This document shows, one piece after another, positions 8,606 to 18,004 of a stretch of DNA of 64,000 nt. The notes under the pieces were generated by a model. It had not been told where the DNA came from. It searched no databases and worked only from the letters and a program-made list of their open reading frames with translations. The position numbers were made by a program, and so were the translations under genes. Source of the stretch: Candidatus Heimdallarchaeota archaeon (GTDB taxonomy: Archaea > Asgardarchaeota > Heimdallarchaeia > Heimdallarchaeales > Heimdallarchaeaceae); NCBI GenBank assembly GCA_019057815.1, contig JAHLWR010000007.1, forward strand, positions 62,001-126,000, given 5' to 3'. Position 1 is the stretch's first letter, and each line of letters opens with the position of its first letter.

Positions 8606-9026
8606 TAGATCTTACTCTTTCAGTTTATCTCCCCACAATACTTACTTGTAAGCTATTATCCTTCTTTTGTATTATTTAGTAATACAAACTCTTCTGTTAA
8701 AGCTGTTCTCTTTGTTTGTTCCTTACAACTCCATCATGTTGTTCTGAACTCATACACTCTCAGAACTCTTCTAGGTATAAATAGAATCTATTGTTCTTTC
8801 TGTTCTTGTTCTAACTCACCCATCTCTAATTGAGTGTTTTTTCACTATAAAAACTTACTATCCATTTCAAATAGGAGTTTAAAACCATTCAGGATAAAAA
8901 GAAGAACGGAGATGAACAAATGACTGTTAACTTGATCGAGAGAATCTACATTTTTACAGAGATCTGATTAATTTCAAAAAACTGAAATATTCTTGAAACT
9001 AAGTATTCTTTAGATAAATTTGAGAT
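8606..9026. other. 421-bp intergenic region between divergent genes
   Basis: No convincing gene is present. A 15-codon open frame (ATG about 8921, MTVNLIERIYIFTEI) has no supporting evidence beyond a nearby GGAG. The left end holds an inverted repeat at 8667-8687. TATA-like tracts (AGGTATAAATAG near 8775, and CACTATAAAAAC) could serve transcripts in either direction. Confidence 0.4.
8667..8687. promoter_or_regulatory. Perfect 8-5-8 inverted repeat upstream of a small membrane protein gene
   Basis: TTGTATTA (8667-8674) and TAATACAA (8680-8687) form a perfect inverted repeat with a five-base spacer. It sits 62-82 bases upstream of the start at 8605. The size is typical of a dimeric regulator site, and a hairpin in the transcript is an alternative. 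Confidence 0.35.
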
Positions 9027-10052
9027 GTGATTATATTGGATATTCAAGTACTATTCAATTTTGAACAGTTTTTAATCCAAAATCAATATGCAAACAACAC
9101 TCATGGATTTATTTCAAGTTTTTTATCAAATTGTCAATATAGCAGTTGTTATAATAAAATAATGGAATTTGATAATAATTTAAATTCATGGATAAATAGC
9201 AGGAAACAGATAGAACCACCAATAGGTTTGTTTCTTGAGTTAAGGTTGTTTAATTATTTACATAATCTGAATGCATCTTTTATTAATTCAAGTTCAAATG
9301 AAATTGCGGATATTGAAGTAAGAACTGATGAAATAGTCTTCCAGATTGAATGCACTCATTCTTTAAGAAAAAATATGAGAGACTTTGATAATAAAACTAC
9401 CTTAAGAATCACTAATCCTCTCAACGAAAAAGAAGGAATGAAAAAAGCTAATGAAGCTGTTGGAGCTGTAGATCCTTTCTATACTGATTGGCATATTAGA
9501 AAAAGACTAGCTGAAAAAGCTTACAAACATATTCAACAACCTTTTATCATCTATTTTTGGTACCCTTCTAATGGGTTTAGTCTTGATTCTACAGATTTCG
9601 AAGACATACTGAATTGTGACTTCCATAAGATAATTACTTTTGATCGTAGTCAATGGGGTAAAATTGATGAACTATTAGATAAATTAGAAAAAAATATGAA
9701 TTTGATGGATTTTAAAGAAGCAAGTGATGATTTAGATGATAGTACAAGAAAACAATTTTACGACCTTATTACTCAGGAGAGAGTAATACACGAACATGAA
9801 CATCTTGCAAATCTTTGGCAAACAGAGGCGAATGTCGAACTTTATCGAAAACATAGACCTACTGATGAGCAAATTAAGGAATATTTAACCAATTCATTGA
9901 TATTCACATACATGATTCAAACATCTGAAAATCTTGCTGGTATTATTATCGATAATACAAAATTAGATCTATCTCCAAATCTCCAACCTATAGACAATAA
10001 TAAGAAAAAAAATATGTTTATCACAATAATGAACGTGATAAAGAATGCATAA
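9027..10052 (+). CDS. Hypothetical protein with degenerate PD-(D/E)XK-like motif (relative of 6970)
   Basis: 341 residues. Near residues 90-112 it has ADIEVRTDEIVFQIECTHS, matching in order and spacing the DIEI...NLEVTS motif of the protein at 6970. It again has Thr where a PD-(D/E)XK enzyme has Lys. Unlike that protein it carries a His/Glu-rich patch (ERVIHEHEHLANLW) and several aromatic beta strands (FIIYFWYPSNGF). The start is GTG 9027, with a nearby TTG as an alternative. Two divergent proteins of this type 2 kb apart suggest an accessory or defence locus. No partner methylase or helicase is next to them. Confidence 0.45.
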   Translation: MIILDIQVLFNFEQFLIQNQYANNTHGFISSFLSNCQYSSCYNKIMEFDNNLNSWINSRKQIEPPIGLFLELRLFNYLHNLNASFINSSSNEIADIEVRTDEIVFQIECTHSLRKNMRDFDNKTTLRITNPLNEKEGMKKANEAVGAVDPFYTDWHIRKRLAEKAYKHIQQPFIIYFWYPSNGFSLDSTDFEDILNCDFHKIITFDRSQWGKIDELLDKLEKNMNLMDFKEASDDLDDSTRKQFYDLITQERVIHEHEHLANLWQTEANVELYRKHRPTDEQIKEYLTNSLIFTYMIQTSENLAGIIIDNTKLDLSPNLQPIDNNKKKNMFITIMNVIKNA

Positions 10053-10148
10053 AGGACAAGAAGTGAGAAGAAAAAAAAGAGTGATAATATGACAGAAGAA
10101 ACAAAGAAACTATGATAGAGTTATTTTTCGAAATTGTATTCATTCTAT

Positions 10149-10640
10149 TTAATGTAAAAAAAACAATTCTTTTTCCATCATACAATCTATTGCCCATTCT
10201 CTCTCTATTTTTTCTACAATCTTAAAACCTGATTTTTCATAAAATCTTATTACCTTTTGATTATTACTCCAAATTGTTAACAATCGAAGCTTCCTTAGAT
10301 TAAGTTTTTTTGCTTTTATTTCGAGATATTCCATTAGTCTAGTTCCTATTCCTTTATTTTGATATTCAAGAAGAATATACAACTTACATATAACGCCAAT
10401 ATTTTCATTAATCATCAAAGCTGAAATACCAACAGTTTCTGATTCTATTTTAAATAGGTAAAAATCCATTTTATTAAAATCCTCTAAAATCTCTTCAAGA
10501 GATACAACTGGGTCTTTGAAGTACTCCTTTGAAATCATGTTTTTGTAATGTTCTCTATTACTTTTATTAATTACATAAGTAATTCTTTCTGCATCGTTGA
10601 TAGTTGCTTTTTCAATCATTATTTCTAAAACTAGTTTCAT
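10149..10640 (-). CDS. GNAT-family N-acetyltransferase
   Basis: 163 residues. The acetyl-CoA-binding motif A is clear: a beta strand ending LYILLEYQNKGIGTRLMEYL, with the Q-x-x-G-I-G pyrophosphate loop. The later NQKVIRFYEKSGFKIVEK is the conserved strand and helix at the C-terminal end of the fold. The acceptor is unknown; small molecules, peptides or protein N termini are all possible. The open frame starts at 10640, but MIEKATIND (start at 10619) looks more like the usual GNAT beginning. It follows the small frame at 10642 and the HEPN gene on the same strand. Confidence 0.8.
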   Translation of the reverse strand: MKLVLEIMIEKATINDAERITYVINKSNREHYKNMISKEYFKDPVVSLEEILEDFNKMDFYLFKIESETVGISALMINENIGVICKLYILLEYQNKGIGTRLMEYLEIKAKKLNLRKLRLLTIWSNNQKVIRFYEKSGFKIVEKIEREWAIDCMMEKELFFLH

Positions 10641-10641
10641 G

Positions 10642-10887
10642 TTATTTATAAATTAGTTTTTTGAGTTTTTCAGATAAATTAATTTGATGCTTAATATCTA
10701 TTATTTTTTTTGATAATATGAGATTAGAACTAGTATTAGCAAGAAATTCTGTTGGTGAAGAAATATCCTGAAAAAGAAGAATTTTATCTGAAATGTACAA
10801 CAGAGGAAATAGATTTCTGCAAAGAGAATAAAAATAGAGTGTCACATAAAGTAAGGCACAATTAGTCCAATGATTTAACATCTTCAA
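10642..10887 (-). CDS. Short hypothetical frame overlapping the HEPN gene end
   Basis: 81 residues. It starts inside the last 26 bases of the HEPN gene in another frame and ends 2 bp before the acetyltransferase gene. The N-terminal half is hydrophobic and aromatic and the C-terminal half is Lys/Ile-rich. It is not recognised. It could be a small translationally coupled gene or decayed DNA; its position between two genes on the same strand favours a possible gene only weakly. Confidence 0.25.
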   Translation of the reverse strand: MKMLNHWTNCALLYVTLYFYSLCRNLFPLLYISDKILLFQDISSPTEFLANTSSNLILSKKIIDIKHQINLSEKLKKLIYK

Positions 10888-11836
10888 TTTTTTTTGTGGT
10901 TTTCATCCTCTGTAATTTTGTCTCAACTAATTTCTTAAGCTCATTCTTGATTTTTTCAAAATCGACTTCTTCAATTATCTCATCTATAATACCTTCAAGT
11001 AGATATTGACTATAAAATTGACCTTCAAGATTATCCTCTAGCCAATTTATTGCATTCTGTGTCAGTTTTGCTATTCGTGGAAAATTCTTTATAATCTCTG
11101 AATCTTCATTTAACTGACTGGTATAGAGCATTTCATTTGGGTATCTCGTTACAGCTTCATATGGTGCTGTTAGGATTGTTAGAAGGATAACAGGCACAAA
11201 TCGTTCTGACATATCCAAGATATATTCATCTAGGAAAGATATGATATAATCTCCTATGTTTTTGTATTTGTCTGATAATCTGATTGAAAAGGAAGAGATA
11301 ACCATTTCAAGAAAAGAAATTGTTAGTGAACCATATTCTTTTGAATTTTCAGCATAATCAACTAATTGCTGAACAACTCCTTCTTGTTGAATTGATTCTA
11401 AGATATCTTTTGACATCTGTTTGTATATTGGTTTCAGCTTATTTGGTTTCTTCTCAATGATGTGTTTGATATATTTGCCTTCTATATTTCTTGTTGATGT
11501 CATCTGATTCAATATTTGATTAAACGAATCTTCCAGGTCTTCGCTACCAATCAGTTTGAATAATCTTGTGAATATATTTGTTAACCTAGGTAATCCTTCT
11601 TCAATCATCAAATAGATAACTCTATATGAATCATGCCCTATTCTAAACATCAATTTCTCATGTTCCAGTCTAGTATAGGTTGTTAAAGCCCAAATCTTCA
11701 TAATTTTTTCAACAGCTTGCTGCATATGATATAGAGCATTTCCATAGGATTGTGTGTTGTAGAGAGTGTTAGCGTCCACTATGTCTTGTTTGGCAAATGT
11801 AACTAATTCAGTGATAGTATCTTGTCTATTTTTCAT
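10862..11836 (-). CDS. HEPN-domain protein
   Basis: 324 residues. The N-terminal 45 residues read AKQDIVDANTLYNTQSYGNA followed by LYHMQQAVEKIMKIW, the classic HEPN pattern (acidic helix, Gly-Asn/Ala turn, QQAxEK helix). The remaining 270 residues are helical and carry no recognised domain. The catalytic R-x4-H of toxin-type HEPN RNases is not visible. No nucleotidyltransferase partner is adjacent, although a canonical MntA/HepT pair lies at 26099-26909. HEPN domains usually bind nucleotides or RNA; the role here is unknown. Confidence 0.6.
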   Translation of the reverse strand: MKNRQDTITELVTFAKQDIVDANTLYNTQSYGNALYHMQQAVEKIMKIWALTTYTRLEHEKLMFRIGHDSYRVIYLMIEEGLPRLTNIFTRLFKLIGSEDLEDSFNQILNQMTSTRNIEGKYIKHIIEKKPNKLKPIYKQMSKDILESIQQEGVVQQLVDYAENSKEYGSLTISFLEMVISSFSIRLSDKYKNIGDYIISFLDEYILDMSERFVPVILLTILTAPYEAVTRYPNEMLYTSQLNEDSEIIKNFPRIAKLTQNAINWLEDNLEGQFYSQYLLEGIIDEIIEEVDFEKIKNELKKLVETKLQRMKTTKKIEDVKSLD

Positions 11837-12026
11837 TTATATGGTTTTAAGAAGAGTGACGTGTTTTTAAGATATTGATTGTTGATAGGACACAAGAAAG
11901 AATCCTTTTTTGTCTTAATTAAGTTAAACGAATTTGAAAGATAATAGAACTTTTTTGTCAATGAAATTAATGAAAGACTTGAGTTCTGAAAAACAAAAAT
12001 AGCGAAAAGTGTAAGGAAGATTAAAA

Positions 12027-12215
12027 TTACTCTTTTTCATTTTTCTTTTGTGTTAGTTTTTCAAGTCTTTCTTGATAATTTTTTATCGTTTCTAGATCGT
12101 CCTTTGTATATTTCCAGATAATTGTAGTACTATAATTTTTGATTTCTGCCAAAGTAAAACATCTAAAATCAAAATAATCCTTATCTAAAATCTTTTTTGA
12201 ACCATTGAATCCCAT
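12027..12215 (-). pseudogene. Short frame following the truncated GH127 gene
   Basis: 62 residues. It starts within the final 31 bases of the GH127-like gene in another frame and continues downstream. Its sequence is charged and shows no similarity to the missing GH127 C-terminal half. It is either a short unrelated coding fragment joined by a deletion or a chance frame. Confidence 0.25.
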
Positions 12216-13198
12216 AGTTTTTCCAATGTAGTTATTATACTTCTATCTCCATTCTCTTTATATAACATCGCTACCGCTGTGACAAAATATCCAAACCTCA
12301 CACTATGGCCTTCTGGCTTCTTCATTTTCCTTATTGGTCTATATTGTTGGAAATATTTACCTGTAAATCTTGATATATAGAATCGCGTTTTTGATCCTCT
12401 TATAACTGTAGAACTCAAATCGCTCATTTTTTTTTCTACTTTATCACTCTTATTATAAAAATATCTTCTTCTCTGTTCTGCAACGATTTCACTTCTTTTT
12501 CCAACAGAATGTTTATCTTTAGTTAGCTTTAAAAAGAAGAATCTGTTTTTTCCTCTCTTTTCAATAAATTTCTCAGCTAATTCCAGATAATCACTGTTTT
12601 TAGTTAATCTATATAATTTTATCAGAGCGAGTTCTATTTCTTCGTGTCCAGGAGTTTCCGATGGTGATAAGGACTTAAACCGATCTACCAATAAATCTGC
12701 AGCTTTAATACCAATTTTCAAAATATTGTCCTTTTTTGTAACAGCATAATAAGCAATTACTGCTTCTATTAAATGACCAATGACATACAATTCATGTTCA
12801 AATTGAAAATTTAACCATCGCTTGTTTGGGAAATGAAATTGATTGTAAGTAAAAATATATCCGTCATCATCTTGTGCATTTTCTACTAATTTAAAAAAAG
12901 AATCTAAAAGTTCCTCCAATTCCAGATTTCTATTTCGCTCTAAAATGTTTGCAGCTGCTTCTGCCCATTTATGAGCATCTGAATCAGAATAAAAGTAACC
13001 TTCTCGAAAACCCTCCTTCTCTTTTGCAACGAGACGGAAGTTATCAATAGTGTAACTTTTTTCTAGTTGTGTATATTGGTGAAATATTGCTTTCTCAGTA
13101 TTTGTTCGTTGAATCGATGACCAGAAGGAATCACTCACTTCTACTTGAGAAAAAGGTATAGTTCTAGACTTAGAATAAGGAGGTTGATACTCTTTCAT
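12185..13198 (-). pseudogene. Truncated GH127-like (beta-L-arabinofuranosidase family) protein
   Basis: 337 residues that match the N-terminal half of GH127/DUF1680 proteins, which are usually above 600 residues. Recognisable parts are FSQVEVSDSFWSSIQRTN, a DDGYIFTYNQ segment, the GHEEIELALIKLYRLT helix, and EGHSVRFGYFVTAVAMLY followed by LEKLWDSMVQKRF. In intact proteins that ending continues into a Gly-rich YVTGG segment and the Cys/Glu zinc site with the nucleophilic Cys. Here the gene stops, so the catalytic centre is missing. The usual VREQ segment before GHSVR reads IRKMKKPE, also degenerate. A basic insert of about 50 residues precedes it. The gene is probably a decayed glycosidase; retention as a binding protein cannot be excluded. 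Confidence 0.6.
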
Positions 13199-13359
13199 TT
13201 ATGTTTCGTTGTCTAATGTTGGCTGTATTTAATATTTTCTGGTAAAAAAACACAATGAACTACTCCTACATGAAGTAAGTGGACTTCTGCAATCAACAGT
13301 TAAACCATGGTTTTGAAGAATAAAAAGAAAAGAAAGAGAAAAAAGAAGATTGAGACTAT

Positions 13360-15516
13360 TTACTTTCTTTTTCGTAGCATAATTGGAACAACACTCAAAC
13401 ATACGAAACTAAGCGTTATTATTAGGATATTAGGTGCGTCAATTCCTATTGTAGTCGTATCATCAGTTGTTGTATTTGATGATCCATCTTCAGAAACATA
13501 GACTTCAACAGTATCAACAGCATAGTTATAGTAATCATCTTCGACATAAATCTCAAAGAAATAATGACCTATACCTAGAGTACTAAGATCTATTTCAACT
13601 ACATATGAAGGATAGTGCCATATTTCATTCATTATCTCTGTCCCGTTTTGCTTCACAGAAAAGTATCCAGGATGATCATCATAGATTTCCCATTTTAGTT
13701 TCATCGGGTCATGTATTTTGAGGTAGATTGGTTGATCAGGACTATTTATTACAGGATCAGTTATATCAATTATTTCTCCTTCTGCATGAATCTTTAGATA
13801 TAGAGTAGATTCATGACCAGAGAAGTCATAGGCATAGAATTCAAGATAGAATGTAGCAGAACCGAAAATATACTCCTCAAGATAGACATTTACCCAGTCA
13901 CCATCATAGTAATCACCGTTTAGTATCAGAGAATCATTCAAATATACTTCATAATAAGATGGATCATCATCGAATAGCTGATAATAAAGGATCTTAGGTG
14001 TACCAACACTATAATAGAAATCTCCATGAGGACCTTCAATTACTGGTGATCCTGGTGGTGTTCCTGGTATTACTCCTACATTGAGATAGTGCTCAAAGTA
14101 GTTACCTCCATCATCAAGTAATTCTAGTCTATAGGAATAATTACCTATCATTAGACCATAATCCCATAACCAATAAGTATCATTCAGATAACCTTCCCAT
14201 GTCTCATAGTGATTCCAAACAGAGGTACCATAATCATATTTATACACATTTAATGTCCAATTAGTATCAGCATAGATATCGAACCACTCATTGAAATCAC
14301 CTTCTACTACTTGTATAACGGTAGGTCCTTCAATATAACATGGCCATTCAGGTACTCTAGTTCTGAAATCTTCGACCCAGAAACGCCAAGTTGAGTTATG
14401 ATTGACATTATTTGAATCATATAGTTCTACTTGTATTTCATAATAGCTATATGGACCCCAGTATTCAAAATATGTTTCTGGTATTACTATCGAGTATATA
14501 CCCGCAGGAACATTACTCAAATAAGTATATGGTACTCCATCAACAAATAATTCGAAATCGATGATATCACCAAAATCAACTAGTGCAAAAGCAATAAATA
14601 AATCTGGTGTTAAATCAGTTAAGTCATTACAAGAAATCATGCCAAATGCAGGTATATCAGCATCTGTTACTGGATAATATGCAAATGAACACTCTCTAAG
14701 TAACCATGTTATCTTACCGATATATTCACCATGCTCATGTCCAGAAACAAAACAACCTAGAATTGAACTAAAACCTTCAAATTCATGGTCATAGCTATCG
14801 TACATATCTAAGAAATATCTAATTAGAGTACCTGTTGAATTATCTATGTAGAAAGTAAAATTATACTCATAATACTCATAATGAATATAATTAATATCAT
14901 AGTAGCTCCAATCATACTCGTAAGAATAAGCTTCCGAGTACCCATATTTATCTAGATAAAGCTCTTGTTCTACTCCATTAATAGTTACATTTTCAAACTC
15001 AGAACCAATATATATAGCTCCACCAAAATCAGTTGTTACATCCAAGTTAAGAACTGTAGAATAGACATCATAGGAAGATGCTTCAAAGAAACTTTCGCGA
15101 ACATCATCATAATGGAATGAGCTATCGTAATATTCTTCTTCCCACATTTCTGATATGAAGTTATATATGTAACTGGTTGATTCAGATTCTTGGTAACGAC
15201 CATATGATGATCGCGTATGGTTAGCATAAGCAATAGAGCCAACAACACCACTTGTAACATAACTACGTAATTCGTTCTGTGTTATTGAATCATGATATAC
15301 ATAATACCAATTGTCAAGACTTTCATTATACTGTGCATCTACTGCCAAAGTACTTTGATCACCGTGATATTCATCGTAGATTTCAACTGAGTAAAGCAGT
15401 TGATCACCATCAGTGAGAGTTTGATATGAGTTTACTGCATAATTTGAGGAAAATACTCCCACTAGAAGAGAAAATACTATACTTGCTATTATTAAAGAAC
15501 CCCTTTTATTCATCAT
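13360..15516 (-). CDS. Large membrane-anchored surface protein with Ig-like repeats
   Basis: About 718 residues. A signal peptide (MMNKRGSLIIASIVFSLLVG) leads into a Tyr/Asp-rich extracytoplasmic region. Several beta-sandwich-like repeats then share the patterns EGPHGDFYYSVG, DDDPSYYEVYLND and DDHPGYFSVKQNG. A Thr-rich linker (NTTTDDTTT), a membrane helix and the tail RKRK end the protein. The paralogue at 19084-21294 has the same plan. I place the start at ATG 15516 because GGTGA lies at the right distance; the GTG at 15525 overlaps that site. It is probably a cell-envelope or S-layer-like protein. Confidence 0.7.
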   Translation of the reverse strand: MMNKRGSLIIASIVFSLLVGVFSSNYAVNSYQTLTDGDQLLYSVEIYDEYHGDQSTLAVDAQYNESLDNWYYVYHDSITQNELRSYVTSGVVGSIAYANHTRSSYGRYQESESTSYIYNFISEMWEEEYYDSSFHYDDVRESFFEASSYDVYSTVLNLDVTTDFGGAIYIGSEFENVTINGVEQELYLDKYGYSEAYSYEYDWSYYDINYIHYEYYEYNFTFYIDNSTGTLIRYFLDMYDSYDHEFEGFSSILGCFVSGHEHGEYIGKITWLLRECSFAYYPVTDADIPAFGMISCNDLTDLTPDLFIAFALVDFGDIIDFELFVDGVPYTYLSNVPAGIYSIVIPETYFEYWGPYSYYEIQVELYDSNNVNHNSTWRFWVEDFRTRVPEWPCYIEGPTVIQVVEGDFNEWFDIYADTNWTLNVYKYDYGTSVWNHYETWEGYLNDTYWLWDYGLMIGNYSYRLELLDDGGNYFEHYLNVGVIPGTPPGSPVIEGPHGDFYYSVGTPKILYYQLFDDDPSYYEVYLNDSLILNGDYYDGDWVNVYLEEYIFGSATFYLEFYAYDFSGHESTLYLKIHAEGEIIDITDPVINSPDQPIYLKIHDPMKLKWEIYDDHPGYFSVKQNGTEIMNEIWHYPSYVVEIDLSTLGIGHYFFEIYVEDDYYNYAVDTVEVYVSEDGSSNTTTDDTTTIGIDAPNILIITLSFVCLSVVPIMLRKRK

Positions 15517-15630
15517 GGTTTTCACCTAACTTAATATATTCACATTCTAATATATAAAAACTGTTAACAGCATGACCTCTATTAAGTAGATGAATATCAT
15601 TAACAAAAGAGAAAAAAAAGAAGTTGAGAT

Positions 15631-16464
15631 TTATTGCTTTTCATGAGCTTCATCATAGAAATGAAGTTTGTGCAACCATTTACCATCTTTAGCATGTGGA
15701 AGTTTTATTAAATGATTAGTACCTTTCTCTAACTCTCTTATTTCATCCGCAAGAAGACTTGCCTGTCTAACCATTTCATGAGCTGCTGCAAGTTTGATTA
15801 AGGAAACATTTCGATCTTTTTCAACGTACATCCCATTGACATTTTGTTTTCCTGCTTGTTTAAGTATCTCAAGAGCAGCCATTGCTTTTGACGCAGAATA
15901 ACCATTAGAAAATGGATGATCTGTAACTATAGCTTTCGAGGATAAGAGTTTAAATGGTAACTTAGGTTCTTCACTATTCTTAAGATTTTCAATTACTGAA
16001 TCTAGCTGTTTAGTGATGAATGAAAAGACACCACAAGCACTAAAAGCAGATATGATATGTCCGTTGAATATTCCCATTTCTGAAGGATCTAAGAAATCTT
16101 TCTTAGCGCCTATCATGGGATCAAAGGGAGCTATCATGTAACCAATCCCTGCTTCTTTCCATGATGCACGTAATTCTTTGTCTGCTTCGTCTGAGATAAC
16201 GATTAAAGGATATTTTCCTTTTAATTTTTCAACCAAGTATTTAGGTCCTTCAAGATTCGCATTTGGTGAAACAGCAACAACTAAGTCTGTAGGAATATGT
16301 TCCAACAAATCTATCAATTCTTGTGCATTGGCTTCTTTCAATTTAGTCGAAGATGAAATAACTTTACAGTTGATATCTGTTCGACTTGCCCGTTCGTCTA
16401 GCATAATATCTACTAGAGTTGTAAGAGTTATATTACCTAGTTTAATGAATGTTATATTAACCAT
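15631..16464 (-). CDS. mtd: F420-dependent methylenetetrahydromethanopterin dehydrogenase
   Basis: 277 residues, the usual length for Mtd. The N terminus IKLGNITLTTLVDIMLDERA and the central GYMIAPFDPMIGAKKDFLDP followed by EMGIFNG are hallmark segments. So are AMAALEIL and AAHEMVRQASLLADE nearer the end. The enzyme reversibly oxidises methylene-H4MPT to methenyl-H4MPT with coenzyme F420, a step of the archaeal methyl branch of the Wood-Ljungdahl pathway. It acts in the cytoplasm. It stands alone between a surface-protein gene and a divergent gene; no other C1 gene is adjacent. A luciferase-fold, possibly F420-linked protein lies at 48321. Confidence 0.93.
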   Translation of the reverse strand: MVNITFIKLGNITLTTLVDIMLDERASRTDINCKVISSSTKLKEANAQELIDLLEHIPTDLVVAVSPNANLEGPKYLVEKLKGKYPLIVISDEADKELRASWKEAGIGYMIAPFDPMIGAKKDFLDPSEMGIFNGHIISAFSACGVFSFITKQLDSVIENLKNSEEPKLPFKLLSSKAIVTDHPFSNGYSASKAMAALEILKQAGKQNVNGMYVEKDRNVSLIKLAAAHEMVRQASLLADEIRELEKGTNHLIKLPHAKDGKWLHKLHFYDEAHEKQ

Positions 16465-16572
16465 TGTAATCGAAAAAAATTATTTATTCTCTTTAAAAAG
16501 TTCTTTGGTCTACCTCGAAAGAAAAGTAAAAATGGATATTTTTAAGAATGATTGAATTTAATAGAATGTAGA

Positions 16573-17289
16573 ATGAAAAAAGACGCTGTACTAATCGGGA
16601 CTGTTTCAGTGATTATCATCACTCTTACTTTATCTCTTCTCAATATTTACGTGTTCCCAGATTTGTATTTTAAGCTTGATATCTATAGAAACACGGATAA
16701 CCCAATTAAGCGTGATATTCTACTAGACTTAGAGGGTATTGGAGTTAATTCGTCTTTTTTCGATGATTTGAATAGAACAGCATATGAAGATTTTATGGAA
16801 TATGCGATTGTGAATATATCTAGAATGATAACTCTAGCTGAAGAACGTAAATCAGCTGCTTATGATATGGATACTTCTATCCTACTCAAAAGGAACAAAC
16901 TTATCTATAACGGGACGATTATAGGAGTTACACCAAATTCTACAATTTACAAGAACTGGATAGAAGAGATTTATAAGGAAAGCTCTAACATTAATTATTT
17001 TGGTTATACAAATGAAACTTATGACTTTAATATATCCTCAAACTTTGAAGAATTAGGTACTTATCCTTTCGATTTTGAACCCATTTTCAACGCCATAGAT
17101 GACATATTTAATGATACAAATAGAGATTTAACTTATATTATCTTTCAGTCTGTATCTTATTCCGAAAATAGAGGATTTCTTTCTGATTACTCTACAGATT
17201 TCCAACGTCTAATTTTCACCAATTCCCATGGAGACATCATCTTTTTCCTCTCAAATGAAGGAGTTTGGGTGGAACCTTCACTATTCTAA
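16573..17289 (+). CDS. Membrane-anchored extracytoplasmic protein, unknown
   Basis: 238 residues from ATG 16573; an in-frame TTG 21 bases earlier is a weaker start. The N terminus has one hydrophobic helix (AVLIGTVSVIIITLTLSLLN) that serves as signal anchor. The remaining 210 residues have several N-glycosylation sequons (NSS, NRT, NIS, NGT, NST, NET), consistent with an outside location. It is divergent from mtd. No family was recognised. Confidence 0.55.
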   Translation: MKKDAVLIGTVSVIIITLTLSLLNIYVFPDLYFKLDIYRNTDNPIKRDILLDLEGIGVNSSFFDDLNRTAYEDFMEYAIVNISRMITLAEERKSAAYDMDTSILLKRNKLIYNGTIIGVTPNSTIYKNWIEEIYKESSNINYFGYTNETYDFNISSNFEELGTYPFDFEPIFNAIDDIFNDTNRDLTYIIFQSVSYSENRGFLSDYSTDFQRLIFTNSHGDIIFFLSNEGVWVEPSLF

Positions 17290-17362
17290 TTGGCATCATT
17301 TTTTATTCCAATTCTTTTGCATCTCACTAAAGCTTTTTATTTGGATATATTTATGTTAATTT

Positions 17363-17875
17363 ATGGCTCAAGTTAATCAAGATAGTAGACCATACAGTTT
17401 CAAAGTTAGGGAAAGATTTTTCACTTTCTTTCGAAAGTCATTTGATATTTTTGACGAAGCAACTGACCAAAAGATCTATCAGGCAACTAGAGTGTTTTTC
17501 TCTTTCACACCCACTTTACTGATCAAAGATATGGCAGGAGTAGTTATTGCTAAATTGAAATCGAACTACTTTTTTCAAAATCGTTGGAAAATAAACATGG
17601 GAGAAAACCTAGTTGGTGAGATTGAATTCCCAATCATCAGATTCTGTGGAATAAAATTCACTGTTCATCTTGCTGGAGATATTTATGAAGCATCTGATAT
17701 TGTAGGTTGGAATTTTACTGCTAGAAACACACAAGGAGTTATCGGTTTCACTCTTGATAGAAAGTTTTTCAGAATAAGAGATACCTACAAAGTAACAGTA
17801 TTCCAACCCATGGATCCTATTTTTGGACTTGCATGTGCTTTAGCTATAGATAGTAAATTCTACAGAGATAAATAA
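17363..17875 (+). CDS. LURP-one-related (tubby-like fold) protein
   Basis: 170 residues in the single-domain length range of the LURP-one-related (LOR, DUF567) family. Short strand repeats are visible: KVRERFFTFFRKSFDIFDEA, VFFSFTPTLLIKDMAGVVIA and KFFRIRDTYKVTV. The typical hydrophobic C-terminal helix preceded by a D-P pair (MDPIFGLACALAIDSKF) is also present. Family members have a tubby-like beta barrel around a central helix and are thought to bind lipids; the archaeal role is unknown. A T-rich terminator follows at 17903-17917. Confidence 0.7.
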   Translation: MAQVNQDSRPYSFKVRERFFTFFRKSFDIFDEATDQKIYQATRVFFSFTPTLLIKDMAGVVIAKLKSNYFFQNRWKINMGENLVGEIEFPIIRFCGIKFTVHLAGDIYEASDIVGWNFTARNTQGVIGFTLDRKFFRIRDTYKVTVFQPMDPIFGLACALAIDSKFYRDK

Positions 17876-17902
17876 TAGAAAGCTTAAAATTTATAAAAAC
17901 CT

Positions 17903-17917
17903 ATTTTTGTTTTTTTT
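17903..17917 (+). terminator. T-tract transcription terminator
   Basis: A run of T interrupted by one G, 28 bases after the stop codon of the LURP-one-like gene. Archaeal transcription commonly ends at such oligo-T tracts. The next gene (mtnA) has its own TATA-like sequences at about 17,970-17,995. Confidence 0.45.
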
Positions 17918-18004
17918 AACTGTTTGTAGCAGAAGTCCCCTTTCTTTATGTAGGAGTATTTCTTTTGGGAGAATATTTAAGAGTTATAAATTACTTCTTT
18001 TATT

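Noticed and set aside
8921-8968. 15-codon peptide gene in the 8606-9026 gap
   Set aside because: Too short to support without conservation; no recognised sequence.
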